Source: Arthrinium phaeospermum (Eukaryota; Ascomycota; Sordariomycetes; Amphisphaeriales; Apiosporaceae). Taken from it: a stretch of 64,000 nt of DNA. A program made the position numbers and the translations under genes. Shown in pieces: positions 46,162 through 57,955 of this stretch (positions within the stretch are counted from its first letter, which is position 1; each line of letters starts with the position of its first letter). The notes under the pieces are model-generated. The model worked only from the letters and a program-made list of their open reading frames with translations, was not told the origin of the DNA and did no database searches. The DNA is taken from contig QYRS01000012.1 of the NCBI GenBank assembly GCA_006503535.1, positions 2,149,001 through 2,213,000 on the forward strand, read 5' to 3'.

Positions 46162-47402
46162 TCAAAGGCATTGGCCATCTGAACGTAAATGTCAGCGAAA
46201 CATGCAGCGGTATAACCAAGGGAGAGAGAAAACCACTTACACCACTCATTCAGCACAGAGCAAGTCCCTGACGCGCAGGACGTCGGTCCCGTGTAGCCTA
46301 TGTCGGTTTTCGTCAGCATGATCCAGTTGAACCATTTTCTTCAACAGTAAGCGATGGGTTGGAGTGTTTGTCTCTTACCGCTGCCAGCACACTGTCCATA
46401 CTTGGTCTGGCCCACCCCACCAGGCGCTGCCGTCGTAGTCGGGGCAGGCGCTGTCGTAGTCGGACCCGCCTTCGAAGTCGTAGAGGTCGGCCCAGTACTC
46501 ACTGGCGGCGCAGCAGTAGTAGTTGTCGGCCCCGGAGACGTCCCGCTGCCGCTGCCAATCGCCGTGTTGATGTTGCCCGTCTCAATGTAGACGCCCGAAA
46601 AGTAGATGTCCTCGACGGCGTCGGGATACCCGCTCCTCGGCAGCTCCAGCACGCCTACGTGGAAATCGGCGCCGTTGCTCGAGGTGCTGGCCGAGACGGG
46701 GGCGATGACGCGGGTCAGGGGGTCGCCGCCCGTCGAGTGCCAGAACCCCACCGTGTTGCCGCTGAAGTCGATCTCGTAGGCCACGTTGTGCCAGACGTCG
46801 GCGTCCCAGTTGACGCTCCATTTGGTCTGGCCGTCCACCATCCACCGGAGGAGGGGATCGCTTGTGCCTCTGTTGCATCGTACAGTATGACATTTAGTAA
46901 AAGTTACATGTAGCATACGTCTTGGGGATTGGATTGCCACTTACGCGGCTCCGCTCAGCCAACCGGCCTTCATCTCAGTAAAGTGGCTCTCGAAGAACGC
47001 AATCTGGTGCTCGCGCGTCTGGGCCGGCGGGTTCACGTCGGACCGCTTCATGCTGAAGTGGTAGTACACCTTGCCCTGGTTGATGGCGGCCGTGGTCTGC
47101 GGGATCAGCTCGATGCGGCGCATGTTCTGGCCGTTCCAGTAGGCCGTCGAGTCGAGCGTGAGCTTGGCCCCCTGCTTGGACGCCGAGTCGGCCGGGTTCT
47201 TGTAGCTGGGCGACAGGTTGACGTAGTCGGTCACGGCGCCGCTGCCGTGGATGTAGTACTGGTAGGGCCCGACCTGGCTGCCCCACGACCACTTGTTGAG
47301 GTCCGTGGCCGAGGAGAGGTCGTTGAACCGGCCGTCCCAGATGACCGTCCCGGCCGAGACCACGGCGGCCAGATAGGCCACGACAAGCGAAGAGAGGGTC
47401 AT
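46162..47402 (-). CDS. Secreted GH131 beta-glucanase with CBM1
   Basis: Extracellular plant-wall enzyme: GH131 acts on beta-1,3/1,4-glucans, and CBM1 binds cellulose. 340 residues. Exons 47402-46945, 46869-46379, 46297-46241 and 46178-46162 total 1023 nt, in frame. Signal peptide MTLSSLVVAYLAAVVSA, then GTVIWDGRFNDLSSATDLNK, WSWGSQVGPYQYYIHGSG, YVNLSPSYKNPAD and GQNMRRIELIPQT (GH131 N-terminal hallmarks). Exon 2 continues MVDGQTKWSVNWDADVWHNV and GFWHSTGGDPL. A Thr/Pro/Ser linker of about 45 residues leads to the CBM1: [34 protein letters not shown], which has four Cys and the aromatic face. The last exon is only 17 nt. Expression on cellulose is expected for the class but no regulatory site was assigned. 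Confidence 0.92.
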
Positions 47403-48608
47403 GTTGTTGCTGTGAGCCTACGTTGGTGGGCGATAAGGAAAGCGGCGCAATCAGGAGTAGCAAGCACATAGTGTCTTTCTAGAGGAGCCAACGTGGGTAT
47501 TGATATAGGCGTCTCTTGAGGCTTCTAGTGGATACGGAGCCCGCAACAGTGCAGCCCACCTGAGGGTTCGTTCCGTGGTGCTAACGGCCCGTTAATGCCG
47601 GCTACGTTCCGTGATTGAAAATGGCAAGCTCGCTCCCAAGTGACCGGCATGGTATCCATTTTTAAACGAAGCCGCGCAACTCAAAACGTGTGGATGAGCC
47701 CGGACAATCATACGAACAAGTTAGTCAGACATACGATCAGAGAATATCTGCATGGGGCTTCAGGGGTTATGGATGAGAAGCAGAATTGCCATATTCTCAT
47801 CGGACTCTTTGTTGTCTGGCTACTAGGTAATTGAAGAGCGGCGAATTTAGATCAGGGGGGTGATGCCCGGCAGGGGTGCGTCGAATCCCCACCATGCAAT
47901 GCAGACCGCTCGCTGGATAGCGCCGGCCAAGAATATGCACGAATCAAGGGTCCGCATGAGCAGCTCGCACGTCTCAATATGGACGACGATTTGTAGGAGC
48001 CGCGGGGGTCAGGTTCCGAGAAGTGCCATCACCACTGTTGTCACGGACGTAGCCATCGCCTTTGCTGCGCTGGCAAGAGATTCGAAACAGAGACTGGTTT
48101 CCCTCATCATCAGGTAAGACCAGATCGGGTTTTTCTTGCCAATGATGCGGAAGCAGCCACGCGATCACCAAGAATCAGGATCCACCGCTCATTACCACAA
48201 CATATTGTCTTCACCAGCTTTGTTCAATGGTTTCCTTCCCCGTACGATTACAGCAAAGAAGGGCATGGGCACGGGCAACGCTTTCATGGACGAGTCTTAG
48301 GAGCGGGCTATCCTCGGGACTAGGTATTCGCAAGTTCGCTGTACCATAGATTAGGGGATAGCCATAAGGTTGACTCCTTGAAATAACTCCTCTCCGGCTC
48401 CATTGTCAAGGCTGAATCATGGGACCAAAAGTTACCGAACCTTACAGCCTTGACTTAAGCTGAACAAAAAGCAATGTGTTAGTCGTGGGGGCGGGCTTCT
48501 CATCAATGAAGTCGCTGTTATAAGGCTGTAATAAGTCTGTCCCGAGAATGGAGCACTCGCTGTTACTCGGGTTCCTCACTCTTCTGACTATCTCTTGCAA
48601 TTCTCTCT
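47403..48608. other. Divergent intergenic region, no supported gene
   Basis: 1.2 kb between the GH131 gene and the lectin-like membrane protein gene. AT content is higher than in the flanking genes. Small ORFs lack motifs. A tRNA-like T-arm near 47870-47890 was examined and rejected. Confidence 0.55.
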
Positions 48609-50176
48609 ATGGTTGAATCACACTTGGATGGTACGCCATCTCGGGGTAACGGAATCGATGATATTCACCCGTTGTCGAGTATGACAGGCGTGGCATCACG
48701 CAAGAACCAGGATCCGTATAGCACGCTCGAAGTCTCGTACCCCGATCCGTGGGAGAAAGTGGTCGTCCCGACAGCAGCCGAAAAGATCCCAACTGCTCCC
48801 CATGACGGCGGCCCGGCTTTCGAGCTCGACAGCTTTGGGAATACTTCCGCTACAGAGCCTACAGAGGTCCTCCTAAAACGACATGAACGACCTAGATGGG
48901 GCCTGTCGCCCGCAGCGTTTCGGATACTCGTGGTGGTATTGGCCCTATTGGTATTGGGCGCCATCGCTGGCGGTATTGTTGGCGGGATCCTGCACCGGGA
49001 ATCCAGGGCGAGTGCAATCTCACCGACGCCCACATCATCATCCGGCAATGAAATTCCGAACTTTTCCCAACTCAGCGCTGTCAGTTGGGCCGATTCTTCG
49101 AATAAGAAGCACGAGGTCGTTTTCTACCAGCGGGAGGGGAAGCTGTGGCTTAGTCAGAACAACGACGGCACCGCAAATTGGACTGACCACAACATTGAGT
49201 CCCTGCTGCTTCCAGATACCACCGTCCCGTTGAACCCGAAGCAGGACACCCCGCTGGCCGCCGTCGTCGCCCGGGCCACCGACGATCCCGTGGTTTATTT
49301 GTACTACCTCGACGCCGATAACAAAATCCGCGACATACGCACCACGGATGCCACATCCAACATATGGGTCACGGGTGAACTGTGGAATGTGACGCATTCC
49401 GCAGTGCCCAATACCGCGTTGGCAGCCCTGGCGCATTACTGCCCAGCGGGCTGCCTAAACCAAAATATAGTCGCCTTCCAAAGCAACGATCTGGCCCCGG
49501 GGGCGCTGTGGTGGGCGAGCGGACGAGACTGGTCCAAGAAGGCATACCTTGTCAGCGCGGATCCGGCCTCAGGCCTGGGAATGTTTCGGACACCGCAGAT
49601 GGATGAGAAATCTGGGAAGCCTGATGACAAGAAGATGACACAGGCACGTCTTTTGTACCATCGAGACGGGCTAATTGAGAATTGGCTATTCAACGAGAAG
49701 GGGGACTTTGGCTGGAAATTCAGTGAGAAAGACCCATTCCCCACATCCCACCCCCTTTTCACATCCTGCTAGCCAATCCGGTCTTTCGTACTAACTGTTC
49801 AGGCGACCCCGGCGGAATCATCGACAACGTACCTTATGCCCAGCGGCTCACCGTGGCGGACACTGCCGGCAACGCCCTCGGCCTGGCCCTCGCACTGGAC
49901 CGGAACAGCGGCGATATCAAAGCGAGTTTCCTCCCGATGACGGGCCAGTGGAACGTGGCGCCCAAGGACAGGGCGAACCGGAACCTAAAGACGCGATTCG
50001 AAAACGAGGCCGGCTCCACGACCGAGAACAAGCCGGATGGGCCGCCGCTTGCCGCCATCGCCTTGAGCCCTGCGGGCTCATTGTATACGCTGTCGGGTGA
50101 CAGTTCCCATATCAACCAGTATAGTTGGTCCAACTCTGGACCGGAGAGATTCAGTTTCAGTGGGCCGGTATTCTAA
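48609..50176 (+). CDS. Single-pass membrane protein with lectin-like ectodomain
   Basis: 495 residues. Exons 48609-49722 and 49803-50176 (1488 nt, in frame); the junction converts KFS to SDPGGIIDNVPYAQ. A hydrophilic, likely cytoplasmic N-terminus of ~100 residues is followed by one helix, ILVVVLALLVLGAIAGGIVG (residues ~115-135), and a ~350-residue extracytoplasmic domain. This domain has repeated short strand motifs (LSAVSWADSSNKKHEVVFYQ, KLWLSQNNDGTANWTD, VVYLYYLDADNKIRDI, LAALAHYC, NIVAFQSNDL, LLYHRDGLIENWLFN, LAAIALSPAGSLYTL). Their pattern resembles the fungal fucose-specific lectin beta-propeller. A type II orientation is inferred from the basic KRHERPRW before the helix. Ligand unknown; many such paralogues occur in filamentous ascomycetes. 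The stop codon lies 70 bp from the convergent DUG2 stop. Confidence 0.75.
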
Positions 50177-50246
50177 TGGATTACATTATATAGTCATCTT
50201 AGAGTGGGCTTAGCTTGCGCCATGGGCCAAGAGTAACTACTTGTAC

Positions 50247-52974
50247 TTAAAGCTTCTTGAACACGTGCGCAAACACCTCGCGACTCTTCAGCAGGTTCGT
50301 CACCCTCAGTCTCTCGTTATCCAGATGCGCCGAGTCGCTCGCCTGCCCACAAGGCAAGTGCGCGGCGGGGGCCCCAAACTCCTTCTCCAGGAACCGGATC
50401 GCCGGGATCGAGCCGCCCTCGCGGATATACAGCGGCTTCCGCAACTTTTCACCGCCGACGGCCGCCGCGGCCGGCTTAGCCGTTGACTCCTGCGACTCCG
50501 GCTCTTCTCCGTTGTCGAAGAGGCTCGGACCCCACGCCTGCATGATGGCTTCCTCGAGCGTCCGGAAGATGGCGTTGTCCGGGTCGCCCAACCACGGCTC
50601 GGCCTTATTGTCGATCTTGACCGTCAGGTCGTTCTCCGACTCGAGCAGGTCGAACTCGTTGCGCAGGTACGTCTGGAGAGACTGGATGATGTCGTCGAGC
50701 TCCTGGCCGGGCACCAGCCGGAAGCTGATGTGGGCGCTGGCGTGGCTGCTGACCAGACTGCCGTCGGGGCCTGATACCTTAAATCGGTGGATGGTCAGGT
50801 TGGGCTCGCGCCATCGTGCCATTAGAGAAGTCTTGAGGTCCGAGGCCGACTTGTTTTCGGCCGGGCTCTGGTTGATGAGCACGGTAGTGATGTTATCGAA
50901 TCGAGCCTCCTCCTCGGGCGTCAGCGGCAGAATGCCCTCGTAGAAGCCAGGAATCAAAATCCGGTTGCGTGGCCCCTTGAGTTTGGAGATCAGTGTGGTC
51001 AGGTCGGTTAGAGGCTCGTTAATCATGTATGACCCATCCACACCCGAATGAAGATCGGGGTTTTTCGACTCCACGCATACGGTAGCGTGTAGAACACCTC
51101 GAAGGCCATAGGTCAAGCAAGGTGTTATGTCGTTCAACCAGTAGCTGTTGGCCAGCAAGATGTAGTCGATGTGTCCGATCTTATCTTTGTTCTGGCGAAC
51201 CGTCTCTTGGAAGCCCCTAGATCCCGACTCTTCTTCTCCCTCAATGAGAAAAACGACATCTGAATCTAAGGCTTTGGACTGCATGAGATCCGTCAATGCA
51301 TACAGCGCAGCCATGGTGGGCCCCTTGTTGTCACTGACACCACGGCCGTAGAGATAGCCGTTCGTCCCTTTAAGCTGGAAGGGGTCTGTGTTCCAGCTGC
51401 CCTTCCTCGAGTCGGCGGGAACCACGTCGTAGTGGCCGTAGAACAGAATCCGCTTGCGCTTTTCTGCCGGCTCAAGCTTCCCGCTGAACTTGGCAAAGAC
51501 GACGGGATGGTGAAGGTTGTCATCCGCGCTCAGCATCTCCACGTCACCGCCGTGCTTACGGAACAATGTGCGAAGAAACGTGGCGCCTCGTCGACAATCT
51601 TCTGCATACTCGGGCCGGGAGGAAATGGTCTTGAATGACACGAAGTCCCTCAGGCTCGAGATCATCATGTCCTCGTCCACCACGGGCGAGGGCTGCTCTG
51701 TAGCCTCCGTTGCCGGGGGGTTCTTGACCACCCACACGGCTACCGTGTTGTCGTTGGCGCCCGTGATGAAGACTTCGCGACCCTCGTAGTTGGAAACAGC
51801 GCAAGCCAGGATTTTGCCCTCGTGAGCCTTCCATTGCGTCAGGAGCTGGTACTTCTGGCTGACGTTTTGCGAGCAATCAACCTGGTACTGGCCATAGTGC
51901 GCTGTGCTGTGTTTCTGCTCGTCGGCGTTTAGCATGGTACGCCACGTTGGGAAGAGGAATTGAACTTACGCTTGCGGTTCCTGTTGAGCCGGCACTCCAC
52001 AAGTAGCCCCAGCCCATCTGCAGCGCCATAACGTCGCCCTTGTGAGCATTGATGACGCGCAGCTTCTGCTTTGTATCTAGGTCCCAAAGCTCAACGATGC
52101 CGCTAAGCTTGCCGCTATACAGAAAAGACCCGTCGATGCTGAGAGACATGACCGACTCGGCATTATCTTCGCCAAGGCACATGATCTCCCGAAGACCATT
52201 GAGGGTGCCATCAGGCCCGACCTCGTTTCCACCCAGCTGCCAGACCTTGATGGTCCCGTCGCCACCGCCCGAAATCAGGACATCGTCTTCAGGGTCCACA
52301 TAGGCGGTCACGCCGCGTGCCATTAGCATGCAGAAAACGTAGCCGTAGTGGGCATATTGTTTGATTGCTCTTCGATCGGTCTCGACGACGGTATGCGATC
52401 GGGGAATCAGGTCGTAGCGCTCGTCGGTGGGACGTGGTGTGCTCGCGCCGCCCACAGCTCGCGAGTCGAAGAAGCGGTGGTTTCGACGATCGGGGTGGCT
52501 TGTCGAATCTTGGGCAACAACGCGGCTGGCGTCGTTGAGCGCAGCCCATTGTATGGTCGTATTCTGGGCGCCGTAGTAGATGGTCTGGTGCTGTGAAGAA
52601 TACGACACGGAGAAGATGTCGCCAAAGGAATCCCACGTGCTGTAGATCTCGTACTTGCGGGTCATGGAGCTGGGGCACCAGACGTTGACAATAGGGTCGC
52701 TGGCGCTCGAGAAGAGAAGGGACTCGTCGTCGGACAGGAAGAGGCACATGACACTGCGCTTGTGGGCTTGGATGCGGTGGATGGGCTGGAAGGTGGCCAG
52801 GGACCATACCACGATCTCGCCATCTTGAGTGCCGGCGTAGATGCGGTCGTTGCCTACCACGAGGGCCAGGACGGAGCTATCGTGCTTCAGGACATGGTTT
52901 AGTTCCGGCGTGGTGTGCGGCGGCACTTCAACAGCGGGAGCCGACGCATTCGGGGTGACGGTGGTGGCCGGCAT
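50247..52974 (-). CDS. dug2: DUG2-type glutathione-degrading protein (WD40 + M20 peptidase)
   Basis: Homologue of yeast Dug2p, which with the amidotransferase Dug3p forms the cytosolic complex that cleaves the gamma-glutamyl bond of glutathione. 890 residues from exons 52974-51970 and 51914-50247 (2673 nt, in frame). The N-terminal ~400 residues are WD40 repeats (IYAGTQDGEIVVWSL, LISGGGDGTIKVWQLGG, LYSGKLSGIVELWDLDT, VFITGANDNTVAVWVV). The C-terminal ~490 residues are an M20 peptidase with metal-site motifs ILFYGHYDVVPAD, GRGVSDNKGP, IEGEEESGS and a late CGQASDSAHLDNE. Start 52974 is the first ATG in frame (an upstream GTG is not used). The fusion of both domains is diagnostic of the family. 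Convergent with, and only 70 bp from, the lectin-like gene. Confidence 0.93.
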
Positions 52975-54857
52975 CGGTGGTGGAGGGGCTGATGCTGTCG
53001 ACACTTCGAATGACTGAACTTGGGTTGAACGAACTGTCAGTTTCTGCGAGAGACGACGGGGGTATAATGACAGGTGTTATGTATGTAGAGTTCCTCCAAG
53101 ACAAATTGAGCGTCCAGTTTCAAGTGACAAGTGCAGAAGGCAGGTTGCAAGATGCCATTCCACTTGCACGACGGTGTAGAAGCCCACACCAAATAATCCA
53201 GGCAATTGGAGCTGGAATGAGGTGATGCGACAGCCGCTACTGGGTAAGCTGCCAGGCCCAGGCGCATGTCACCCACACCCCCACCCCCTGCAGCAGCAGC
53301 ACAGCGCCTGTCACCCTAGCACCTAGTGCCTGGGAATCAGTGGGGCCTGCTACCAGCTCTGGACCCCTGAGTTGGGACTTGGGACTTCTTCTGGTGCATC
53401 TCGTCGGCTGCTCCCGGGATACAGCTTCCTTATTCTTATCCGCCTCCAGTTCAAGAACGAGCCTACAAGATGGGTAAGACGATGCACTTACTCGGGTACT
53501 GTGATCTCCATCCGCCTTGCTTCTGCATGCCCTCTTCGTCTTGGATCCTCTGGCAACCTTGACAACCCCCAGGCTCTTGTATACTCACTCGTCCCTTGGC
53601 CATGATGCAATTATGGCGCGTATGGCAACTCTGGAAGACCGAGGAAAAAATTGATAAGAAGGAGATGGGATTATAGCTCAACAAGGACTCTATGTTCAGA
53701 CAATAGACAATAATGAGAATATGGCTCTGGCAGCACGAGGGACTGGTGGCTTATATACAAATCAGATATGAAAACAAAAAAACAAATACACCGCCAAAAC
53801 AACGTTTACCAAGAAGTCCAGGTCGGCAGCTGGTTGGCCTTGTGCGATAAAATAATGTGCCAATGAAGGTAAGACGCCTGCGCATCAAACACGGGTGAGC
53901 TTCACCGCCAGTAGCCAATATGTATTCAGGGATAGGTATTGCGGCCTGGCAGGCAACATGTATCTGGTGAAACCATGCATCGACCAACCTATGCGGTGCC
54001 TGGATCTCAATCATATGCGTGTGTGTACTCAAGCAAACACTCAGTCTGGGCAGATGAAAAGAGCAGCAACTGCGCGGTTGCAGCCAGATCAATGTGCGTC
54101 GCATACGCTGCATGTTGGAGGGAGCATGTCTCACTTCTAATTACTGGGCGTCGTTTACTTGATTCCTTGCCGCCGTATGTCATCTCCGATTAAGATAAGC
54201 AGTCCGGTCTGTATGGAGAACAGGAGTGGTGGAATACTCATCACCAACGTCAATGTTGGCTGCCACCCTTAACCGAATTTTTGCAGTTGAGTCTGTCCAA
54301 GACCTCAAGCTGCAATGGCGTCCGTAACATATGTTGCTGCCCCGGTACGTACTGCGCTACAGTTAAGGCGGGCGTGGGGTAACCAGAGCTGCGGGTAGCC
54401 TAAGCCCTTGGAGAGTGTGCATGTGGGGCTGCTCATCGGCACCACGGACAAGAAACGACCGCCTACCTCCGATAGTCGTGGCCCGTGCGCAACAATTTTC
54501 TCGCCCGCTCCAGTCAGGTCAGGCTTGCAAAATAATCGGCCAGCCTGAGCATGACCATGATATCAGCAGTTTGAATTTTGATCCGACAAACTCCATCCCG
54601 ACGACGACAAGACTGCCGCCCCAACGTCGCATCTTTCGAGACCACCCACCAGCTCGCACCGCACTGCAATAGCTAGCGAACATACCAATCTGCCCTCCTC
54701 GATCCCGACAATCGAATTCGGGAGATAGCCTGCCGCTGCGACATCGCAATTGAAGCGCGCAATCGTATCCAGGAAACAGCTTTTCTTTCGTCGACCTTCC
54801 TCGACACTCGCCTCTTTTCTTTCTTTTTCTGGAACTATTCAAACATAACATACCACA
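52975..54857. other. Intergenic, no supported gene
   Basis: 1.9 kb between the divergent DUG2 and TIM17 genes, with both promoters. A pyrimidine-rich leader (CTTTTCTTTCTTTTTCTGG) precedes TIM17. Small ORFs lack motifs and no tRNA was recognised. Confidence 0.55.
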
Positions 54858-55519
54858 ATGGATCACACACGAGACCCCTGCCCTTATGTCATTCTGAATG
54901 ACTTCGGAGGTGCCTTTGCTATGGGTGTATGTCATGCTTCTCTCTCTCGTCTCCTCTGAGCACTCGCCACGGGCTCAATTTCAGTCTCATCCTCCTGGGG
55001 AAAACGTCTGGCCCAGTCAGCTAACTTGTCGTCTCGGTAGGCAATTGGTGGAACCATATGGCACGGCATCAAGGGCTTCCGCAACAGTCCCATGGGCGAG
55101 CGACGGATAGGCGCCATCACAGCCATCAAGGCGCGCGCACCAGTATTAGGCGGTAACTTCGGCGTGTGGGGTGGCCTCTTCTCGACATTCGACTGCGCCG
55201 TGAAGGGCATCCGCAAGAAGGAGGACCCCTACAACGCCATCATCGCCGGTTTCTTCACCGGTGGCTCCCTGGCTATTCGCGGTGGTTACAAGGCGGCGCG
55301 GAACGGCGCCATTGGATGTGCGGTGCTGCTCGCCGTCATCGAGGGCGTCGGTATCGGATTCCAGAGGCTGATGGCCGGTTCAACAAAATTAGAGGTACGT
55401 TTTGTTGCGGCGAGGAGGCTTGGCTGGTTTGTTTTTGTCCGCTACTGTATGCTGACCATGAATCGCAACTTGGCTAGGTACCCGCACCGCCACCGAACGC
55501 CGAGAAGGCTCTGGCATAG
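54858..55519 (+). CDS. tim17: Mitochondrial import translocase subunit TIM17
   Basis: Core channel-side subunit of the TIM23 presequence translocase in the inner mitochondrial membrane. 154 residues from exons 54858-54926, 55041-55394 and 55478-55519 (465 nt, in frame). Signature N-terminus [18 protein letters not shown], then [22 protein letters not shown]-like [39 protein letters not shown] and [12 protein letters not shown]. The four membrane helices have GxxxG spacing, and the two Cys of the conserved disulfide (CPY and FDC) are present. The C-terminal exon is 14 codons ([13 protein letters not shown]). No anomalies. Confidence 0.95.
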
Positions 55520-55948
55520 TTTGTCAAGATGGCCGTGAATTGAAAGCCGTAACAACTTGTAGCATCGCCGCGGCCGGGGACCTACAATCGCCACTCTACT
55601 CATTTGATATATACATATGACGCCGCTCCCTCGGATCACATCCGCAGCTGTACATGCAAGATCCGGGGGCGGCGCCGATCTAGGCCGCTTCGCTGGACAA
55701 CGGGCTCAGAAAGAGGCGGCCTAGTGTTGTAGGAATAGACGGGATGATGGGACAGGAATGGGAGAGCCACGCTTCGATGGCCACCACTTCTTCCCGATGT
55801 ATTATTGGAGGCAAACACCAGCATCCAACACGACTTTAGACCAACATAATGACAAACTTCAAATCATGTCTATGACTTTCGAACAAAGCTATGTGATCGA
55901 CCGCTCTCAAGTCTAGGACTCTGCACCAGGAACATTATCTAAGCCCCT
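55520..55948. other. Convergent intergenic region
   Basis: Between the 3' ends of TIM17 and the asparaginase gene; no supported gene. Confidence 0.6.
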
Positions 55949-57625
55949 TCACTCTTGACCCTTCGCTGGGCGTGGCGATCGAGTCTGCTTGCGCACCAAG
56001 TCGTGTTCATCCGAGACATGATCCCAAATCTTCATGACATGCTTCCCCTCGTCGTCGATCCAGGCGCGGAACATGCCCCCGCAGTTGAAGTCCTGCAATA
56101 TCTTGCTTGACACCACGATACCGCCACCACCACCACCACGCTCGTAGTTGTCTGCTCGTTCCTCATCTCCTACCATCCGGACGACGCTCTCAATGCCAAT
56201 CATGCCCCCTCGCCCTCGCCCGTCTTGCCCCAGCGGTCCCCCGCGCTCTGCTGCAGATCGCCCCCGCGGCCCGCGACGCGGCAGAGCGCCTCGGCGGCCG
56301 GGATCGCGGCCCAGCGCGCCATGGAAGCAACGGCGTGCGCCGCGGCGAGGCGGAGGAAGGAGTCGCCGTTGCCTGTGCCCGAGAGTGCGACGGATCTTTT
56401 CACTGTCGTTGTCGCCTGCTCTCCCACGGCAAGGGGCGAGTAGTGCCGGGTTGGAAGGCAGTCCGAGAACAGGCCACCGACCAAGCCGGTATCGAGATCA
56501 ATCACCCGTCCTGTGGGAAAATGTCTCCACCAGTCGGGTGCGTAGTTTCTCAACAATCCGGCTGCCCGACCAGTCAGGCTGCTTGTCGAGTCAGGTTTCT
56601 GTTGCTCGCTCCATTCCTCGGCCCAGAAGCCGGCGCCGACGGACGGGGTGTCGCCGATGCGGCCCGTCAGCTTGTTGGTCATGCCGCCCGTACTCGTGGC
56701 ACAGCACACGACGCCGTTGGAGTCGAGCGCTACGGCGCCTTTATGGTGTATGGAGGTCAGTGAATTGCATTTCCTCAGGGAAAACCAAACCAGGATTTTC
56801 TAGTTTGTGGTTCAACACTTACCACACGTTCCCTGTGGGAGATACTCATCCGGGCTCCAGGTCGCTGAATGCATGCGAGGAGCCTTCTTCTCCCGCTCCA
56901 GCGCCCGCACATGCTCATCCCAGCGCGTCTGCGTGAAGAAGTAGCCCTGTTCGACGAGCTCGAGCCCGTACTTCTCCGCCAGGATCTCGGCGGACCGGCC
57001 ATGGATCAAGGTATGCCCCTGTGCCGAGGGGATATCCAAGTCGGGCCCATCAGCATCGTCCCCGGACGTGGACGTCCAGCCCAGATCGGACTTCCCCGCC
57101 AAGTCGTCGTCGCCGTGCTCCAGCATCTTCCGGGCCAGCAGGATCGGGTTCCGGACGCGGCGCAGGCCGGTGACGCCGACCCCGCGCTTGGCGGCGCCCC
57201 GGGAGACCATGACGGAGGCCTCGAGCTCGTTGACGCCGTCGCGCGTGAAGACGGCGCCGTGGCCCGAGTTGAACAGCGGGTTGTTCTCCAGGAGCGTCAC
57301 GGCGTGCACCGCGATCTCCAGCGCCGTCGGGTCGCGCTGGTGGTGCCCGCCCTTGGTGGGGATGGGGGTGTACATGTACGCCTCGGTTTGCGATGTCTGG
57401 AGATGACAAACGGCGCGTTGGTTAAGCAATCGCATTACAGTGACCTGCTATGGTCGAGTAGGCGTGCATTTACGGGGAGCAACTTACAATAGTTAATAGG
57501 GCTTCACGGTACTGGCGGTACTTCTCGGGGGACATGTTGTCGGGCTGGATGTTGCCGGCGCCGCCGTGGATGATAAGCCGAGGTACGACCTTGGGTTGGG
57601 GCTGCTGGGGGGTCTTGTAGTCCAT
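55949..57625 (-). CDS. Isoaspartyl peptidase/L-asparaginase (Ntn hydrolase), one frameshift
   Basis: Type 2 asparaginase family member that self-cleaves before a Thr nucleophile. About 500 residues. Exons 57625-57488, 57396-56823 and 56738-55949; introns have GTAAGT donors and keep frame. N-terminal strand RLIIHGGAGNIQP; NPLFNSGHGAVFTRDGVNEL; the nucleophile region GTCGAVALDSNGVVCCATST spans the exon 2/3 junction, followed by GGMTNKLTGRIGDTP. The C-terminal part has VALSGTGNGDSFLRLAAAHA. One base is missing near 56205-56209, where GEGEG must continue to MIGIESVVRMVGDEER; five C on the plus strand would need six. The total of 1502 nt confirms a one-base deficit. A taspase-like role cannot be excluded, but the motif order fits fungal asparaginase-2 proteins best. 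Confidence 0.88.
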
Positions 57626-57955
57626 TGTGAAAGTACCCGGAGGTGTTAATGCACTGCTTCTATTCAAATGTAAAAATGCAAAAGTCGGAAATGTACCTTC
57701 GCTCGTCACACATCTCTGTTTTTATATCAGATACGAATTGGGCGAGAGAAGATGGTTGTGAGTGTGCTACCGAGTCAGGGACCTTCCTATTTCGGGCCGC
57801 CGATAATGGCTATCTCGGTGCTCGGGGGACAGCCGGTGTGGGCCGGCCGCCAACGGGCCATCTCCTAAATGGCCCAAAAATAACAAGGGAAAAATAGGTT
57901 TCTATATACATACCTACATCCCCTTTTCCTACGATGTCGTTTCTTCTTCTCGAAC
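57626..57955. promoter_or_regulatory. Divergent asparaginase/ankyrin-gene promoter region
   Basis: 330 bp between two divergent ATGs; includes TATATACATA near 57904. No other element is evident. Confidence 0.5.

Noticed and set aside
47860..47900. tRNA-like T-arm (GTCGAATCCCC)
   Set aside because: No matching acceptor, D-arm or anticodon arm could be placed around it.
53463..53684. Small minus-strand ORF starting MAKGRVSIQE as a ribosomal-protein-like gene
   Set aside because: No ribosomal motif could be matched in any frame or spliced form.
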